Of a DNA stretch of 64,000 nt, positions 1-9,800 are shown in pieces (positions within the stretch are counted from its first letter, which is position 1; each line of letters starts with the position of its first letter). The translations under genes and the position numbers were made by a program. The notes beneath the pieces were generated by a model that was not told the origin of the DNA, did no database searches, and saw only the letters and a program-made list of their open reading frames with translations. This DNA comes from an uncultured Thermoguttaceae bacterium (lineage in GTDB: Bacteria; Planctomycetota; Planctomycetia; Pirellulales; Thermoguttaceae): contig CALIRO010000002.1 in NCBI GenBank assembly GCA_938042245.1, positions 124,001 to 188,000 on the forward strand, read 5' to 3'.

Positions 1-2
1 TG

Positions 3-2606
3 CCGCTGTCGGAAAGTGAGCTTCGGGAGCGAGCTGTGGCCCAGTGCCGATATTTAGAGGCCTTGCTTCAGGCACGTTTGCCCACCAGTCGGGTCCAATT
101 AAGTTTGGCGGCGGGGAAGATCTTTGTGCATGGTCAAACTGGCAGTTGGGCAGAGCAAGAAGAGATATTAAGTGTGGTTCATCGCCGAGCAATCCACCAG
201 TGGAAAGTTCCCCAGCGTTCCAGGGGTAGGAATGAAGTGGATGGCAGTACCGACAGCGGGGAATCGGCAGTAGTGAACATGCTTCGGGTCGCCCAAGTGC
301 GTCTTCGAATGCAGATGGTCGAGATGGCGTTTTCTCCCGGAGCAAGCAGCCAGACGGGCAAATCCGACCGGAGCGCCCCCCCGGCCATACTGACGTTGAC
401 GCCCGAAAGCCAACGCTGGTTGCAATCCGTCAGGGAAGGCACCTGGGGACTTCAGGCGGTGGTGGTCCCTGCTATTTCGGCAGCCCAATGGGAAGAGTTG
501 CAAACGCACAAAGTAGCCCGTATCCTATGGCAGCAAGAGTTGATAGGCCTCAGCGGCCGAAAGGAAACACTCTGTGTGAAAACTTTGGAACCGCTTTCTT
601 CTGCGACGCGGGGACCAGCCGATCCCTCCCGACAACCTTCCCCAGGGCTTGCTGGTTCTGCTGGTCTGCCTACGAGGCCTCAAAACAATGGGGCTAAGGA
701 AGCAAAGGGGAATAATGAACTTTTGAATAGTAAACTCCCCCTGCCAGAAGACCGAGAATGCACCGTACAGATCCTCGCCCAAAGGACCGATCAGGGAGCA
801 GTGCGATTGGAGCTGGCCCCGGTGCTCTCTAAGCGGACTGCCAGCCAATCAGGCTTACTCAGCCAGGCCCACAGTTGGCATATTGATGCTCTTCTTCAGC
901 CAGACCAGTGGCTAGTAGCTCCGATGGTGGAACTGTCCGAATCGGCCAACTCCCCCCAGTCCAGCCGCAGACTGTTAGTGGTCTCGGCCGAGCTAATCTC
1001 GGAACAGACCGATGTCAAAGCACAAATTACTCGAACGCCCACCGATTCCCAAGGAGAGCAAAAACCCTCAGCCGCTTCCTCCCCACCTGCTAACCCCAAC
1101 CCATCCTCCAGTCAGCCGGTCCGAAACGTCAAACAGGCTATCTACCAAGAATCCCAGGCCCCTCCCTCTACCTCCCTGCCTGAGAAACAGCGGGCCGAAC
1201 TGTCCACACCGGCCGAGCCATCCGGCAGCCATCAGACCGAACCTGCCCAGTCCAACCGCCTCCAGGTGCTCCAAGATGTCTTAACCAGCCTGTTTCCCCA
1301 CAGTCAGGTTCGACTCCGATGGGAAGCCAACCGACTGATCGTCGAAGGCCAAGCAGCCAACCTGGCCGAAGCATCCCAAATTTTGGCAGTGGTTCGCGCC
1401 GAGGCCCTGCCAGAACAAGCTCCTCAATTTTCCCTGGTGAATCGCCTTCGGTTGGCCAGCACGGAACCCGTCCAATATCTTCTCCGAGTCCGTTTTGTAC
1501 GGGTCCATGGCCTGGCGCTTCGGCAGGCTGCGGAAAAAGTCAAACGGGAGTTTCCCAGATTAGTGCCTTTGGCCGGGCCATTGCTGGATCTGGCCGAACG
1601 AGGCGGTCATTTGGTCCTAGACCCCGGCAGTACCGAACAACTTACAGAGCTGTTGGCCCAAGCCGAGCGTCTGGATTTGCTCCAGCTGCTGGCCCAGCCG
1701 ACCTTTGGCCTTCTGCCCGGCCAACCAGCCGAATACCTTCTGCCCATCTCTCTAGGCGGGCTGGACTCAAAGAGCACAGGGTCCCCCTCTGTTCAAGCTC
1801 CCCAGACGGGGGGTAGGTACCTTTTTTGCCGGATAACCCCTCAGTGGACCGAGCAGGGCCGATGGCAGTTGGAAATAAGCCTAGAGTTGGGGGGAACAAT
1901 GTCCCCGGGAAAAGAGGGCTCCAGAACCCGTTTGCTAGCCGAGCTGGAACCGGGTCAAACCTCCGCGGCAGCAATCCCCAGGGAGTTTTACCCCGGCGGA
2001 GCACGTTTGGTAGTATTAACTACTCCAGAAATCCGAAATTCCCCCCAGATCAAAGAAAACCCTACCTCCATTGCTGAGGGGACTCAATCCCCTGGATTCG
2101 GTGATTCATACCACCCAAGTGGTATCCAAAAGCAGTCGATAAAGGCATCTTCTGGTGGGACCTCCCTTCCTGTGCCCAAGGAACCCATTCCAGAAATCTC
2201 TTCAGGTAGGGGTGTCCCGGCCGTGGGGCATCCGGTACCAGTGGGACCATCGGTGAGAATTCCCTCTCAAGATGGATACTTTACCCATCAGAAGAAGGAG
2301 AACCTTTCGGTTGGCCCATTCCCCCGGGGTCCTCAAACACCAGGTTCCACCCCCCTTGCGGGTACCGATGGGTCCGCATCCGCCCAGGCCATCAGCCAAC
2401 CCCACGGGCTTTTACCAAAATTGGGCCAACTGTTCCGGGGGAAAAAAGAGGACAAAGAGGGCTCTGCCCCTGGCTACACGGTGGCGGAGTCTCCGGAACC
2501 GGCACCTTCCCCTCCGTTGGAGGTAACCGTACCGGAGGCTCCCCAGCCCGATTCCCCTGACAGGCGAATCATTCCCCGGGTCATCCGGCCCCAGCCCCTC
2601 CGGTAG
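3..2606 (+). CDS. Secretin-like protein with two BON/secretin-type halves, 5'-truncated by the window edge
   Basis: The reading frame is open to the first bases of the window, so the true start lies upstream; a GTG at 36 is only an internal option. The product resembles CpaC/RcpA-type pilus secretins but is laid out twice. Half one has a BON-like segment (about 3-200), a segment reading RLRMQMVEMAF (near 300-335) and an LSGRKE stretch (near 550). Half two repeats this: BON-like (about 1260-1400), YLLRVRFVRVHGLAL (near 1475-1520), then QPTFGLLPGQPAEYLL (near 1695-1743), which matches the secretin pattern of 'LxEPxLxTLSGxxAxFL', and a closing beta-rich segment (1815-1895). The last 230 residues are Pro/Ser/Gly-rich and look disordered. 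The expected role is outer-membrane pore or pilus-linked scaffold. Family assignment is inference from pattern; the duplication is visible. Confidence 0.6.
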   Translation, partial: PLSESELRERAVAQCRYLEALLQARLPTSRVQLSLAAGKIFVHGQTGSWAEQEEILSVVHRRAIHQWKVPQRSRGRNEVDGSTDSGESAVVNMLRVAQVRLRMQMVEMAFSPGASSQTGKSDRSAPPAILTLTPESQRWLQSVREGTWGLQAVVVPAISAAQWEELQTHKVARILWQQELIGLSGRKETLCVKTLEPLSSATRGPADPSRQPSPGLAGSAGLPTRPQNNGAKEAKGNNELLNSKLPLPEDRECTVQILAQRTDQGAVRLELAPVLSKRTASQSGLLSQAHSWHIDALLQPDQWLVAPMVELSESANSPQSSRRLLVVSAELISEQTDVKAQITRTPTDSQGEQKPSAASSPPANPNPSSSQPVRNVKQAIYQESQAPPSTSLPEKQRAELSTPAEPSGSHQTEPAQSNRLQVLQDVLTSLFPHSQVRLRWEANRLIVEGQAANLAEASQILAVVRAEALPEQAPQFSLVNRLRLASTEPVQYLLRVRFVRVHGLALRQAAEKVKREFPRLVPLAGPLLDLAERGGHLVLDPGSTEQLTELLAQAERLDLLQLLAQPTFGLLPGQPAEYLLPISLGGLDSKSTGSPSVQAPQTGGRYLFCRITPQWTEQGRWQLEISLELGGTMSPGKEGSRTRLLAELEPGQTSAAAIPREFYPGGARLVVLTTPEIRNSPQIKENPTSIAEGTQSPGFGDSYHPSGIQKQSIKASSGGTSLPVPKEPIPEISSGRGVPAVGHPVPVGPSVRIPSQDGYFTHQKKENLSVGPFPRGPQTPGSTPLAGTDGSASAQAISQPHGLLPKLGQLFRGKKEDKEGSAPGYTVAESPEPAPSPPLEVTVPEAPQPDSPDRRIIPRVIRPQPLR

Positions 2607-2617
2607 TGCACCAGCTC

Positions 2618-2734
2618 TGCCCCGAACGGGAAGTTGCCCAACTCTTTGGATGGCCGACAGCGAGCCTACGCTTCGACCGCACAATGAACTGCCCCGATAA
2701 CTGCCCTGAACGGGAAGTTGCCTAACTCTTTGGA
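2618..2734. repeat. 33-bp direct repeat pair, 84-bp period
   Basis: Positions 2618-2650 and 2702-2734 are the same 33-base sequence with two differences; the shared core contains GAACGGGAAGTTGCC and AACTCTTTGGA. The pair lies just after the stop of the secretin-like gene, in a 484-base gene-free stretch before the tRNA. I see no coding function. It may be a small tandem duplication or a dispersed intergenic repeat. Confidence 0.75.
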
Positions 2735-2982
2735 GGGGGCTTGCATCAAGGCTCCGGGAAAACTAGAATCATTCTCACTATGGGGTTGCCCATGGTGGCT
2801 CCCCTCCAGCGTGGAGGAGGTGTGTGGAAGTCTGCCCCACCTCCTGGAGGACGAAAATCACTTCCCCACGGTTTTTCAGCCGGAGCCCCAAGGCTTTCTG
2901 GCCTCCGTGCCGGAGAAGCTTGCAGGTTGCTAAGTGCCGGGAATTTCGGGAATTTTAGGTAGCTGAGTCGCAGGCATTTTAT

Positions 2983-3096
2983 AGGAGGCGGAAAGTGGGG
3001 AATGGTACTCAGCATTTGCCGGTACCGACACCGGGGCAGGTACCCGGAGCCGGCAGGGAAGCGGAAAGCCGGGAATGGTACTCAGATTTTGCCGGA
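2983..3096. repeat. 40-bp imperfect direct repeat running into the tRNA 5' end
   Basis: Positions 2983-3022 and about 3056-3096 share GCGGAAAG, then GGGAATGGTACTCAG (exact, 2998-3012 and 3071-3085), then an ATTTGCCGG block. The offset is 73 bases. The second copy ends inside the first bases of the tRNA-Leu gene, so the tRNA leader is made of repeated sequence. The rest of 2735-2982 shows nothing I can name. Confidence 0.65.
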
Positions 3097-3173
3097 GTGG
3101 CGGAATGGCAGACGCGCTGGACTCAAAATCCAGTGGCCGCAAGGCCGTGTGGGTTCAACTCCCACCTCCGGTA
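3091..3173 (+). tRNA. tRNA-Leu (anticodon CAA)
   Basis: The 83-base sequence folds as a class II tRNA. The acceptor stem pairs GCCGGAG (3091-3097) with CTCCGGT (3166-3172), with A3173 as discriminator. The anticodon stem CTGGA/TCCAG encloses the loop CTCAAAA, giving anticodon CAA, which reads the TTG leucine codon. A long variable arm (GGCCGCAAGGCC) and a T-arm with GGTTCAA follow, as expected for leucine tRNA. The 3' CCA is not encoded. A CTCCCT/AGGGAG hairpin lies just downstream (about 3190-3207) but has no T-run, so I do not call it a terminator. Confidence 0.95.
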
Positions 3174-3321
3174 CTTTAGTTCTTTTAGCTCCCTGGCAAA
3201 GGGAGGCACTGAAAAGGGATAGTGCCCGGGGGGGCGAATGGCCCGTTTTTATTTGGCCCGCTTTAGACGAACTTCTGGGAGTTTTACCCCATCCATCTTT
3301 ATTTCTCAGTAAGAGCCTGTT

Positions 3322-4218
3322 ATGCCTACCCGTGCGGAACAATTTGCTGGTCTTTCGGTGGCGTTAATTACGCCGTTTCGGGACGGTCAGGTCGATTATC
3401 AGGCGCTGCGTGCCCAGGTGGAATTTCAGATCCAGGCGGGCACCCGGTGTGTTTGTCCGGTGGGTACCACGGGCGAATCGCCTACCCTGACTCATGAAGA
3501 GCATGAAAGGGTGATTGCGGAGGTGGTGCAGATGGTGGCTGGCCGGGCCTTGGTCATGCCTGGGACCGGCTCCAACAGCACGCATGAGGCCCTGCGTCTG
3601 ACCCGTTGGGCAGCCAAGGAAAAAGCGGATGCTGCCCTGGTGGTCGGCCCGTACTACAACCGTCCCACGCAGGAAGGCCTGTATCAGCATTTCAAAGCCC
3701 TAGCCGAAGCCGTCGATATACCAATTTGCATCTACAATATCCCTGGTCGCACGGGGCAGAACATTTTGCCGGAAACCATCATTCGGCTGGCTGAACTGCC
3801 CAATATCGCGCTGGTGAAAGAGGCTTCCGGCTCGTTGGATCAAGTTTCGCAGATTACCACGGCCACGGATTTGACGGTTCTGAGCGGCGATGACAGTTTG
3901 ACGTTGCCCATCATGTCGGTAGGTGGCCGAGGGGTGATTTCGGTGGTAGGCAACATCGTGCCGCAGGACATGGCCGCTATGATTGCTGCCTTCGACGCCG
4001 GCCGAATCAGCGAGGCCTTGGCCTGGCATAAACGTTTGTTTGCTTTGTGTCGGGAGATGCTGAGCTTGGCTACCAATCCGATTCCCATTAAGGCGGCCAT
4101 GAAGATGCTAGGCCGAGATACGGGCGAATTGCGGATGCCGCTGGTGCCGCTTTCGGCCGAGCAAGAGGCCAAACTCCGGCGCATCCTGACCAACTACGGC
4201 CTGCAAGTACCGGGGTAA
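3322..4218 (+). CDS. dapA: 4-hydroxy-tetrahydrodipicolinate synthase
   Basis: This enzyme condenses pyruvate with L-aspartate-4-semialdehyde, the first committed step of lysine and diaminopimelate synthesis in the cytoplasm. The 298-residue length is typical. The family motif GTTGESPTL is at residues 48-56, the YNIPGRTG motif at 138-145 includes the catalytic Tyr138, and Lys166 in VKEASG is the expected Schiff-base lysine. The Thr/Thr pair at 49-50 and Tyr111/112 also fit the active site. No strong ribosome-binding site precedes the ATG. It lies 148 bases after tRNA-Leu on the same strand and has no pathway neighbours. Pyruvate-aldolase relatives (N-acetylneuraminate lyase, KDG aldolase) share the fold, but the GTTGE motif and overall match favour DapA. 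Confidence 0.9.
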   Translation: MPTRAEQFAGLSVALITPFRDGQVDYQALRAQVEFQIQAGTRCVCPVGTTGESPTLTHEEHERVIAEVVQMVAGRALVMPGTGSNSTHEALRLTRWAAKEKADAALVVGPYYNRPTQEGLYQHFKALAEAVDIPICIYNIPGRTGQNILPETIIRLAELPNIALVKEASGSLDQVSQITTATDLTVLSGDDSLTLPIMSVGGRGVISVVGNIVPQDMAAMIAAFDAGRISEALAWHKRLFALCREMLSLATNPIPIKAAMKMLGRDTGELRMPLVPLSAEQEAKLRRILTNYGLQVPG

Positions 4219-4590
4219 AACTCTAGACTAGCCAGTTTTCCTTCCGTCCTCCGCTGCTGCTACCAGAGCAGAGTCCACTGCAGTGGGCCAAGCGCCGCGC
4301 CAGGTGGCAGGTCTTTGTAGCTTTCCCGGAGCCAGGCATACGTGGATGTTGGCATCTGTTCTCCGTTGGAGATTGTTGGGCGGAAAACGGAGATGCCCCC
4401 ATAGAAGCAAACCTGGTTCTTGACATCTGCCGCCGGGTGGAGCTAGGATGCAAAAGGATTCTCCGAGACTATAGATCCCCTACCCAAACGAGGTTTGCTG
4501 GTACTTGGTGGGGCAAGGGGAATTTTTAGGGGTTCTTTTAGGAGAACCTTTATCCATTGGGGGACAGCCCGCTCAGAACGAGGCCCATCC
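4219..4590. other. Gene-free spacer
   Basis: This 372-base stretch between dapA and the kinase gene shows no convincing open reading frame, RNA gene or consensus promoter. The kinase frame can be extended upstream to 4495, but that extension lacks a ribosome-binding site and is rich in residues unlike the GYF domain that follows. Confidence 0.5.
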
Positions 4591-6552
4591 ATGAGTGTTC
4601 AATGGTATGTGTTACGGGGGGACCAATCGGAAGGTCCGTTCACCTCTTCTGAGCTGAAACTGTTGGCGGACCAACGCCAGATCAGTCCCGACACGTTGGT
4701 CAAGCAAGGGATGAGCGGCCCCTGGATGCCGGCGGGCACGATTGAGGGGCTGTTTGTGGAATATCATGGGGCCAAACCGGCTCCTAGCACGGGTTCCCCG
4801 CCGCCGGTCCGGTATGTGAAACCGAAGGCCCCCAAAAAGCCGGTCTTAGCCATTCCTCCCACTCTTGCCCAGGCGGGTCCCGGTCCGGAACCAGCGCCTA
4901 CCGGAGCTAGAGGGGCAGAGGAAGGAGCCGCCCCTGGGGGAACAGACCAGGAAGCAGCTCTCCCGCAGCCGGGGTGGCCTTCTAGCCAACTGGCAAGCGT
5001 GGAACCGTCTCATCTGCCTCAGCCGGTCCTTCAAGAACCCTCGCCACCTGCTGCTCCAGGGCCTAGGCCTCCGGAAGACCTCCTTTCGCCGATTTGGTAT
5101 CTGCGCACGCCGGACGGCCAGCAATACGGACCGGTTAGTAAACAGCAATTGGACCAATGGGTAGCCGAAGGCCGGGTGGGAGAGGATTGTTGGCTTTGGC
5201 GGGCAGGTTGGCCAGATTGGCAGGGGGCTGGTAGCCTGTACCAGCATCTGGGGCAACCATTGGCTCCTGCTGGGCCGGCCGTAGCGGCTGCGCCGGCTCC
5301 GGGCAAACCGGCCGAACGGGCCGAACCAGCCGCCCCGTCAGCACCCAGCCCCGGCACGATGCCGCAGCCTGGGATGGGCATTCGGGAGGCGCCGTCGGGA
5401 GTGGCTGATCCACAGCGATGGCTCGGTCAAACCGTGGGCCATTATCAATTGATCCACTTCATCGGTCGGGGGCCATCCGGTTGGGTGTATCAAGCGCGGC
5501 ATGTGAGGTTAGATCGGCTGGCGGCAGTTCGGCTGATTCCCACCGGGGGGGACCGACAGCTTTTCGAGCAACTGACTCAGGGTCTGCGAGCGGCCGTCCG
5601 ATTAACCCATCCCCATCTGGTCGAAGTCCAGGATATGGGCGAGGCGGGCGGCATGGTCTATGTGGCCATGGAACTGATGGAAGGCGGGAGTTTGGCCGAC
5701 TGGATTCGGCGATCCGGTCGGCTTCCGGCCCCGGCAGCTCTGGGGATCTTCCACCAAGTGGCTTTGGCATTGGCGGCGGTGCATACAGCCGGACTGCTCC
5801 ACCGAGACATCAAACCCTCGAACATTCTTTTCACTGGCCAGGGGGTGGCCAAGTTGAGCGATTTGGGTTTGGCGGCTCTGAGCGAGTGTCGGCTTCGGGC
5901 CGGACCAGCAGCTTTGGGTTCGACGGCCTATTACATGGCGCCGGAGCTTTTCCAAGGGCAACCGGCCAGTGTGCGGTCGGATCTTTATAGCTTGGGGGCT
6001 ACCTTCTATCATGCGCTGTGTGGGCATGCCCCGGCAGAAGGCATCGCTGTGGAGGAGTTCATCCGGCAAAGGGGAGCTGTGCGGGTGCAACCGATTGGAG
6101 CTGTGGTTTCCGGCTTGCCGCCGACTATGGCCGCTATGATCGACCGCCTGCTGCTTAAAGACCCAGGGGGTCGATTCGGTTCCGTTAAAGAAGTGCTGGA
6201 GATGTTGGAGCGGATGGGGAGTTTGGCGGCGGGGACCGGCGCTAGCCTCCAAAGGCCTGCGCCAGGGGCCAGCCCTTTGCCCCCAGGCATCGCCGCTCCG
6301 TCGGTGGCTTTGCCTGGGGGCGCCGGGGAGGAAGTATCGGTAGGATGGTGGACAAAAGCACTTTCTTTCCTCCGTCACGTTTCCTGGCAGTTTTGGCTGG
6401 CCCTGGCCGGTGCGGTGCTCGTGGCCGTGGTGCTGATGATCCTTGTCTTTTCGATGCTTTCGGGGGGGCAGCAGCCTCCGGCTTCGGAGCCCCAACCTAG
6501 CCCTTCAACCCCAGCACAAACCCCGGACATCCCCCCAGGCGGGTCTTCTTAA
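4591..6552 (+). CDS. GYF-domain serine/threonine kinase-like membrane protein (beta-3 Lys replaced by Arg)
   Basis: The ATG at 4591 is chosen because the GYF_2-type domain begins immediately (WYVLRGDQSEGPF) and GAGG lies about nine bases upstream. The 653-residue product has a first GYF-like domain (about residues 3-50), a Pro/Ala-rich linker, a second GYF-like domain (about 168-220, WYLRTPDGQQYGPV), a kinase domain (about 280-545), another linker and a transmembrane helix near the C-terminus (about 600-622). The glycine loop GRGPSGWVY, the catalytic HRDIKPSN (His404-Arg405-Asp406) and DLG (Asp424) are present. The ATP-anchoring lysine of the VAIK motif reads AAVRL, with Arg314. The topology puts the kinase in the cytoplasm with a short exported tail. 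Substrates are unknown. The Arg may permit weak activity or mark a pseudokinase. Confidence 0.85.
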   Translation: MSVQWYVLRGDQSEGPFTSSELKLLADQRQISPDTLVKQGMSGPWMPAGTIEGLFVEYHGAKPAPSTGSPPPVRYVKPKAPKKPVLAIPPTLAQAGPGPEPAPTGARGAEEGAAPGGTDQEAALPQPGWPSSQLASVEPSHLPQPVLQEPSPPAAPGPRPPEDLLSPIWYLRTPDGQQYGPVSKQQLDQWVAEGRVGEDCWLWRAGWPDWQGAGSLYQHLGQPLAPAGPAVAAAPAPGKPAERAEPAAPSAPSPGTMPQPGMGIREAPSGVADPQRWLGQTVGHYQLIHFIGRGPSGWVYQARHVRLDRLAAVRLIPTGGDRQLFEQLTQGLRAAVRLTHPHLVEVQDMGEAGGMVYVAMELMEGGSLADWIRRSGRLPAPAALGIFHQVALALAAVHTAGLLHRDIKPSNILFTGQGVAKLSDLGLAALSECRLRAGPAALGSTAYYMAPELFQGQPASVRSDLYSLGATFYHALCGHAPAEGIAVEEFIRQRGAVRVQPIGAVVSGLPPTMAAMIDRLLLKDPGGRFGSVKEVLEMLERMGSLAAGTGASLQRPAPGASPLPPGIAAPSVALPGGAGEEVSVGWWTKALSFLRHVSWQFWLALAGAVLVAVVLMILVFSMLSGGQQPPASEPQPSPSTPAQTPDIPPGGSS

Positions 6553-6866
6553 TTGCTTAGCTGCCTGCGTTGTTCGATGCGCTGTTTGGCTCTTCCGAGA
6601 AGCAGTTGGGGATTTTCAGTCGAGGGAGGCCAGTCTGCTGAAAGCTGCCGGGGGATGTTGTCGGCCCCAACGCCCACTGCTGAAGGCGTTTTACCCCCAG
6701 GCGGCCAGAAACCTCGCTCGGCTCAAGGGGTTTAAAATTTAGGGCGTCTTTAGGCGCCTGTTCTGTGTCCTTGGCAAGGCAGTCCGTTTCCCTTGAAGAC
6801 CGCTCTTCGTTTATAATAGAAAAAGTTACTCTATAGGCATGTTTGTCCCCACCATGGAGAACGGGA
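6553..6866. other. Spacer with a candidate -10 box
   Basis: No gene is supported in these 314 bases. A perfect TATAAT is at 6812-6817, about 50 bases before the next start. The nearest -35-like hexamer, TTGAAG at 6793-6798, is only 13 bases away, so the promoter is a weak call. Confidence 0.35.
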
Positions 6867-9800
6867 ATGCTAACCGGTTTATGGAGATTAGTATATATCC
6901 TCAACATCCTCCAAGAAAGGAAAACCCTAGCGGGGGTGCTCCTGCTGATGGGGTTTGTCGGGGTGCTGTCCGTTGGGGAAGGCAAGGCTTTGGGAGAAAA
7001 CGGGAAGAGTTGGACAGAAGTTTCCTCTCCGGAAGGAAAGTTAGAAAAACCCGTCTGGTCGGCTCCACCCCAGTCCAGACCTGAAGATTCCAGTTCACCG
7101 TCCTCAGCGGAGGAAAGCAAGTCGCCGTTAAAACCTGATGGAGCGAGGGGTTCGGAAAGCGAGGCCAACGAGTCCGATCGTTCGGCCAAGGCGGAGAAAA
7201 AGGAGAAGGACAAGGCGCCCGCCGCTGGCCCCTGTGTGAGTCCGGCTCAGATTGCCCAGTGGATAGAACAGTTGGGGCATGAATCGTATCAGGTTCGGGA
7301 GCAGGCCAGTGCGGAGCTTGCCCGGGCGGGACTGGCCGCTGCCGACGCCCTTAAAGCTGCCCTCCGACATCCGGACCTGGAAATCCGGCGCCGGGCACGC
7401 TGGATTTTAGCCCAAGTCTTGGAGGCGGACCATCGACAGCGGCTGGAAAAATTCCTGGCCGATCCCACCGGCAGCCCAGAGCATTCTTTGCCGTTGTGGC
7501 GGCGGTATCGGGAGTTGGTGGGGCATGATGAGGGGGCCCGGAAACTGTTTGCCGCCATGCAACGGGCAGAAGGGGCGCTTTTGGAAGCGGTCGAGGTAGG
7601 CGGATCGGCTGCCGTAGAAAGTGTTCGGGCAAGGCTCCAGCAACTCATTCAACGGATGCAGCTTCCCAGCCCGATCCCTTATCAGCCTTCTCTGGGGACC
7701 AGTGCTGCCTTTTTATTTGTTACCTCCCTGCCGGAACTGGAACTTCCGGTCGATCTAGCAGAAACCCATTACATCTATAATCTTGTCCATCAGCAGGGAT
7801 TTCAGCAACTGCTGCAAGGGCCAGATACAGCAGAACGAGCGGCTGCCCGGCGGCTTTTGGGATTGTGGATCCTTCGGCCTCTGGGGCCTCAGGCAGTGCA
7901 GACAGGACTGTTGCACAATCGGCTTCAGTTGGCCTTGCAACATCGAATGCCGGAGGGCTTGGTTCTGGCAGTAGAACTTTTGGAGGCCAAGGAAAAGGTC
8001 AAACCGCATGGGTACATGTACGGCCAGGCCGTCTGCGCCTTGGGCCTTTTAGGTGGAAAAACGTATGCGGAGCATCTAGTGCCTCTTTTGGAGGACAGCC
8101 ACGAGTGTGTCCGGATCGGCATGAATAACAAGCAGATCAGCGTGGAAGTGCGGGATGTAGCGCTAGCCTGGCTGGTGCATCTGACGGATCAGAAACATGC
8201 CGATTATGGGATGCCCGAGGCGGGGCGGGAGTTTGAGCGGCTTCGGCAGATGCCCCAGTACTATCCCAACTTTACCGCCTTCCGGTATTCTGAAGGCGCC
8301 CATCGAGAAGAAGCGATTAAAAAGATGAAGGTCTGGTTAGTGGAACATCCGTTGCCCAAGGCGCCGGAGTTGCCCAAACGGCCGCAGGCGCCCAGCAGAC
8401 CAGTCCAACAAAAGCCAGCTCAGGCTGGCCGAGTCAATCTGCCTTTGGCTGCGCCAGGACCTGTGCAAGCACGAAATGCTCATCCGCAGGCACAGGCTCC
8501 CGAAATCCTGCAAAGCAAACCGAAGTTTTTCCTTCCTCGAGCGGATCGGCTTTTGGTGCGAACGCTTGCGCAGGCCCAGGAAGCCCTCCACCAAGCCCGT
8601 TTTGCCGAAGCCGCTCGCCTTCTGGGCGACATCCTGGCCGACCCCCAAGACTATGCCTTCCAGCCGGACCTCGGTGAACCGCTGTATCGAACCGTTAAAT
8701 CCGAAGCCAGCCGCCTGTTGGCCCAAATGCCCCCAGAAGGCCTCCAAACCTATCAGAGCCTGTATGAAGCTCGGGCTAGAAAAGCGCTTCAAGAGGCCGT
8801 GGCCGCCAGAGACATCCAGCTCGTACAAGCGGTGGCTGAACGGTTTTTCTTCACCCGTTCTGGAGCCGAAGCGTTGTATCTAGTGGCCCTGGCCTTTTGG
8901 GATCGGGGCCAATCGGTGCAGGCTGCCTTGGCAGCTAGACGCCTCGGCGAACATCCGGAGGCCAGAGAGTTTGAACCGATCCGTTCCCTTCTGGAGGCCA
9001 TCGGTTGGTATCGGAGCGGAGACCTTGCGGCAGCTCGGTCGGCCCTAGCTTCTCTGACAGGACAAGAACAATCCATGCCGGTGGTACTGGCCGGCCAGCA
9101 GGAAAAGCTCTTCTTCCGACCGTCCGATGGGATTGCTTGGCTTGGGGAGAAGTTGGGCAAGGTGGGGGTAGCGGAGCAGCCAATAGGATGGCATTTCGTG
9201 CACGCCAACCCTGGTCAGAATCCTTCGGCAGACCTGGGCATGGCCTATCTGAAGCCGGTCGCCCATTGGACAAGCTGTACAGAAGCTCTCTTGGCCGATC
9301 TGGCCCAACAGCTTCGTCGGCAATGGCATGAGCAACTGAGGCCGGCATTGGTGCAACTGTATCCGTTGGTGGTGGGCGAGAAAGTGGTTTTTTATACATC
9401 TACTCGGCTTCGAGCGGTTGATCTTCGCACCGGCCAACTGGCCTGGGAAGCCCCGCTGGAAGACCCGCTACGTCTGTTCTTGCAGCCGTATGAAAACCGC
9501 CTGCTGCCAAGCCAATCCGCCAGTCCACCTCAACCTGCCAAGGGAGAATCTCCGCCAAACAAACCGGGCCGGATTTTGGCCGGTCTGTTAGCCCGGCAAT
9601 TGGGCATTTCAAACGCCTCAACCCTCCAACCGCCCGAATTGGACGAAACCAATGTATCCATCGATACTCTCCGGGAGATTTTGGCCGACGGTTTGCAGGA
9701 GCGATTTTGGGGAGAGACGGGATTTGGCCTTTTGTCCAGCGATGGCCAACGCATCTATGGTTTGGAAGACACGCCATTCCGGTTTCCCGTCCAGTTCCAG

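Noticed and set aside
5602-6495. 297-residue minus-strand open frame
   Set aside because: It is antisense to the kinase domain, whose motifs establish the plus frame as coding.
6557-7213. 218-residue minus-strand open frame
   Set aside because: It overlaps the signal-peptide end of the giant gene in antisense, has Ser/Pro-biased composition and no family resemblance; the plus-strand gene explains the region.
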